In this document: positions 62,083 to 64,000 of the stretch, piece by piece
Layout: each line of letters begins with the position of its first letter
Numbering within the stretch: position 1 is the first letter of the stretch
NCBI RefSeq assembly: GCF_000429465.1
Contig: NZ_AUBX01000014.1
Location: forward strand, 1 to 64,000
Direction: 5' to 3'
DNA from: Algoriphagus vanfongensis DSM 17529
Lineage (GTDB): Bacteria > Bacteroidota > Bacteroidia > Cytophagales > Cyclobacteriaceae
Length of the DNA: 64,000 bases
Position numbers and translations under genes: made by a program
The notes under the pieces: generated by a model
The model's database searches: none
What the model saw: the letters and a program-made list of their open reading frames with translations, nothing else
Told to the model about the DNA's origin: nothing

Positions 62083-62112
62083 TTTGTCAGCGGGCGGTTT
62101 CTCTTATTTTTG
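62083..62112 (+). promoter_or_regulatory. Promoter of sucD
   Basis: TTTG (62083-62086) and TATTTTTG (62105-62112) are 18 bases apart, a full match to the Bacteroidota consensus. The start near 62118 excludes the upstream in-frame GTG at 62112 and supports the ATG at 62136. Confidence 0.75.
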
Positions 62113-62135
62113 TGCCAAACTTTAAAATTCGACGC

Positions 62136-63017
62136 ATGAGTGTACTAGTCAATAAAAATTCCAAGGTAATCGTTCAAGGATTCACCGGATCTGAGGGCTC
62201 TTTTCACGCACAGCAAATGATCGAGTACGGTACCAACGTAGTCGGTGGTGTCACTCCTGGCAAAGGAGGCTCTACACATTTGGAAAAGCCAGTTTTTAAT
62301 TCTGTAGAAGAAGCCGTTCAGAAGACTGGTGCTGATACATCTATTATTTTCGTTCCGCCGGCATTTGCTGGAGATGCGATCATGGAAGCTGCTGACGCAG
62401 GTATCAAAGTGATCATCGCTATTACCGAGGGTATCCCAGTTGCGGATATGATGAAAGCGAAGCCTTATATCAAAGAAAGAGGCGCTACGTTGATCGGACC
62501 AAACTGTCCGGGAGTCATCACTCCAGGTGAAGCAAAAGTGGGTATCATGCCAGGCTTTGTTTTCAAGCAAGGTAGAATCGGTATCGTATCCAAGTCGGGA
62601 ACTTTGACTTACGAAGCTGCAGACCAAGTTGCAAAAGCAGGTCTTGGTGTATCTACTGCAATCGGTATCGGTGGTGACCCTATCATCGGAACTTCTACCA
62701 AACAAGCTGTAGAATTGCTAATGAATGATCCGGAAACAGACGCTATCGTCATGATCGGTGAAATCGGCGGTAACTACGAAGCAGAAGCTGCTAAATGGAT
62801 CAAAGAAACTGGAAACAAGAAGCCTGTCGTAGGTTTCATCGCTGGACAGACAGCACCTCCAGGAAGAAGAATGGGTCACGCAGGTGCGATCATCGGCGGA
62901 GCTGATGATACTGCAGCGGCTAAAATGAGAATCATGAGAGAAAATGGCATCCACGTAGTAGAATCTCCTGCTGAGATTGGCGCTACCATGGCAAAAGCTT
63001 TGGGCGTAGATGCTTAA
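62136..63017 (+). CDS. sucD: Succinate--CoA ligase [ADP-forming] subunit alpha
   Basis: 293 aa from the ATG at 62136. It carries the phosphohistidine (His248 in RRMGHAGAI) that passes phosphate between ADP and succinyl phosphate in the TCA cycle, and binds CoA through [13 protein letters not shown] (15-27). Also visible are GPNCPGVI (121-128) and [10 protein letters not shown]. Succinyl-CoA is also the product of the methylmalonyl-CoA mutase encoded above. sucC, the beta subunit, is not adjacent. Confidence 0.96.
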   Translation: MSVLVNKNSKVIVQGFTGSEGSFHAQQMIEYGTNVVGGVTPGKGGSTHLEKPVFNSVEEAVQKTGADTSIIFVPPAFAGDAIMEAADAGIKVIIAITEGIPVADMMKAKPYIKERGATLIGPNCPGVITPGEAKVGIMPGFVFKQGRIGIVSKSGTLTYEAADQVAKAGLGVSTAIGIGGDPIIGTSTKQAVELLMNDPETDAIVMIGEIGGNYEAEAAKWIKETGNKKPVVGFIAGQTAPPGRRMGHAGAIIGGADDTAAAKMRIMRENGIHVVESPAEIGATMAKALGVDA

Positions 63018-63028
63018 ATAATTTGTCC

Positions 63029-63056
63029 GATGCCAGATGTTGGATGTCGGATGTTA
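63029..63056 (+). repeat. Four tandem heptamers GATGyyr
   Basis: Four direct 7-base units lie in a row: GATGCCA, GATGTTG, GATGTCG, GATGTTA, ending at the terminator of sucD. Confidence 0.6.
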
Positions 63057-63092
63057 AAAAACCGCTTCGATTGATTTCGGAGCGGTTTTTTT
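63056..63092 (+). terminator. Terminator after sucD
   Basis: Stem AAAAAACCGCT with AGCGGTTTTTT and a T run. Confidence 0.85.
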
Positions 63093-63127
63093 ATAATTTC
63101 TAACTTCAGAATTCTTATTTAAAAATT

Positions 63128-63135
63128 TACCTTTG
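63128..63135 (+). promoter_or_regulatory. -7 box of the ABC-F gene
   Basis: TACCTTTG matches TAnnTTTG fully; predicted start near 63141, 14 bases before the ATG. The -33 element is weak. Confidence 0.55.
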
Positions 63136-63154
63136 CCGCTTCAATTCCAATACT

Positions 63155-64000
63155 ATGATTTCAGTAGATAATGTAGCCGTCGTACATAGCGGTTCGACCC
63201 TTTTCAGCAATGTTTCCTTTGCCATCAATGAAACCGACAAGATCGCCTTGATGGGCAAAAATGGAGCAGGTAAATCTACACTACTCAAAATCATCGCAGG
63301 CCAGACCAAACCGAGTTCCGGGGCTGTTTCCGCTCCCAAGGACTTTGTAGTCGCCTATCTTCCTCAGCACCTCCTCACATCTGACGACTGTACTGTGGCC
63401 GAAGAAACTGCTAAAGCATTCGCTTCATACCTCAATATGAAATCCGAAATCGATCGGATCAACGAGGAATTAACGGTCAGAACAGACTATGAATCGGAGG
63501 AATACTACAAGCTAATAGAGCAAGTATCCGAACTCAGCGAGAAGTTCTATGCGATCGAAGAGGTCAATTATGAAGCTGAAGTGGAAAAAGTATTGCTAGG
63601 ATTGGGATTTGAAAGAGAAGACCTGACTCGCTCTACCTCTGAGTTTTCTGGGGGATGGAGAATGCGTATCGAATTGGCTAAAATCCTGCTTCAAAAACCG
63701 GATTTGATCCTGCTCGATGAGCCTACTAACCACCTCGACATCGAATCTATCCAGTGGCTGGAGGATTTCTTGATGAACAAAGCCAAAGCCGTCGTGGTAA
63801 TTTCTCACGATAGAGCTTTTGTGGACAATATCACGACACGGACCATCGAGGTGACCATGGGTCGTATCTACGACTACAAAGCCAAATACTCCCACTACCT
63901 CGAGTTGAGAAAAGAGCGCCGCGAGCAACAACAAAAACACTACGAAGAGCAGCAGCGATTTATCGCCGAAACGACCGAATTCATCGAGCGCTTCAAAGGC
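63155..64000 (+). CDS. ABC-F family ATPase, 5' part (cut by window edge)
   Basis: 282 codons are visible and the frame stays open to the window edge. Starts at ATG 63155 (MISVDNVAVVHSG). The first ABC domain has Walker A GKNGAGKST (34-42), signature SEFSGGWRMRIELA and Walker B LILLDEPTNHLD, followed by the DRAFVDNITTRTIEV block. It lacks membrane segments. ABC-F proteins act on the ribosome (translation factors EttA-like or antibiotic-protection proteins); the second ABC domain and the linker type that would separate these lie beyond the window. Confidence 0.93.
   Translation, partial: MISVDNVAVVHSGSTLFSNVSFAINETDKIALMGKNGAGKSTLLKIIAGQTKPSSGAVSAPKDFVVAYLPQHLLTSDDCTVAEETAKAFASYLNMKSEIDRINEELTVRTDYESEEYYKLIEQVSELSEKFYAIEEVNYEAEVEKVLLGLGFEREDLTRSTSEFSGGWRMRIELAKILLQKPDLILLDEPTNHLDIESIQWLEDFLMNKAKAVVVISHDRAFVDNITTRTIEVTMGRIYDYKAKYSHYLELRKERREQQQKHYEEQQRFIAETTEFIERFKG

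Noticed and set aside
1..64000. CRISPR array, insertion sequence, prophage or integrase
   Set aside because: No regularly spaced repeats with spacers, no transposase or integrase motifs and no long terminal inverted repeats were seen.

Overview
The window looks like chromosomal DNA of a Bacteroidota bacterium, most likely Cytophagales and plausibly Cyclobacteriaceae (Algoriphagus-like; this last step is inference). The reasons are a PorP/SprF protein paired with a type-B type IX secretion substrate, a SusC/SusD pair, a BtuG-like surface lipoprotein, lipoproteins with a C-S-D start, and promoters of the Bacteroidota TTTG / TAnnTTTG kind. I see no IS, prophage, CRISPR array or integrase. Most of it is core genome with a few accessory genes.

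Layout. 1-396 has no gene but carries two promoters firing off the left edge. 397-3767 is the T9SS substrate/PorP pair. 3842-8355 is purA and a rel - Fur family - STAS group. A tRNA-Leu(UAG) follows. 8689-26807 is dominated by protein quality control: tig, clpP, clpX, degP/htrA, hsp20, hslU, lon, rseP and a second degP/htrA, with mscS, csp, a SixA-like phosphatase, an SDR and dxr between them. 26955-31583 is a SusD/SusC uptake pair with a palindromic upstream region. 32001-32414 is a lone HEPN-type protein abutting dnaA.

34180-37685 encodes the two subunits of B12-dependent methylmalonyl-CoA mutase, followed by a DUF389 membrane protein with an unusual N-terminal half. Small secreted proteins follow, then ferredoxin, ferredoxin reductase and MarR. 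43320-49783 is a vitamin B12 acquisition locus: an ABC importer on the minus strand, and a cobalamin riboswitch, BtuB-like receptor and BtuG-like lipoprotein on the plus strand. meaB (50557-51543), the chaperone of methylmalonyl-CoA mutase, lies just beyond, so B12 import, the B12 enzyme and its chaperone lie within 18 kb.

52005-53623 holds hemJ, a SCO copper chaperone and a cytochrome c. 55034-62021 is a minus-strand five-gene set: two histidine kinases (one with an altered H-box), a lipoprotein-type ABC exporter and a DUF3299-like protein. sucD and the start of an ABC-F gene close the window.

The less ordinary items are the orphan HEPN protein without its catalytic His or nucleotidyltransferase partner, the lipid-kinase-like/DUF389 fusion, the kinase-ABC operon, the duplicated promoter module at hsp20, and the palindromes upstream of susC. 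I found no clearly new multi-gene system; these are the best leads. All domain calls come from reading the sequence, with no database search.
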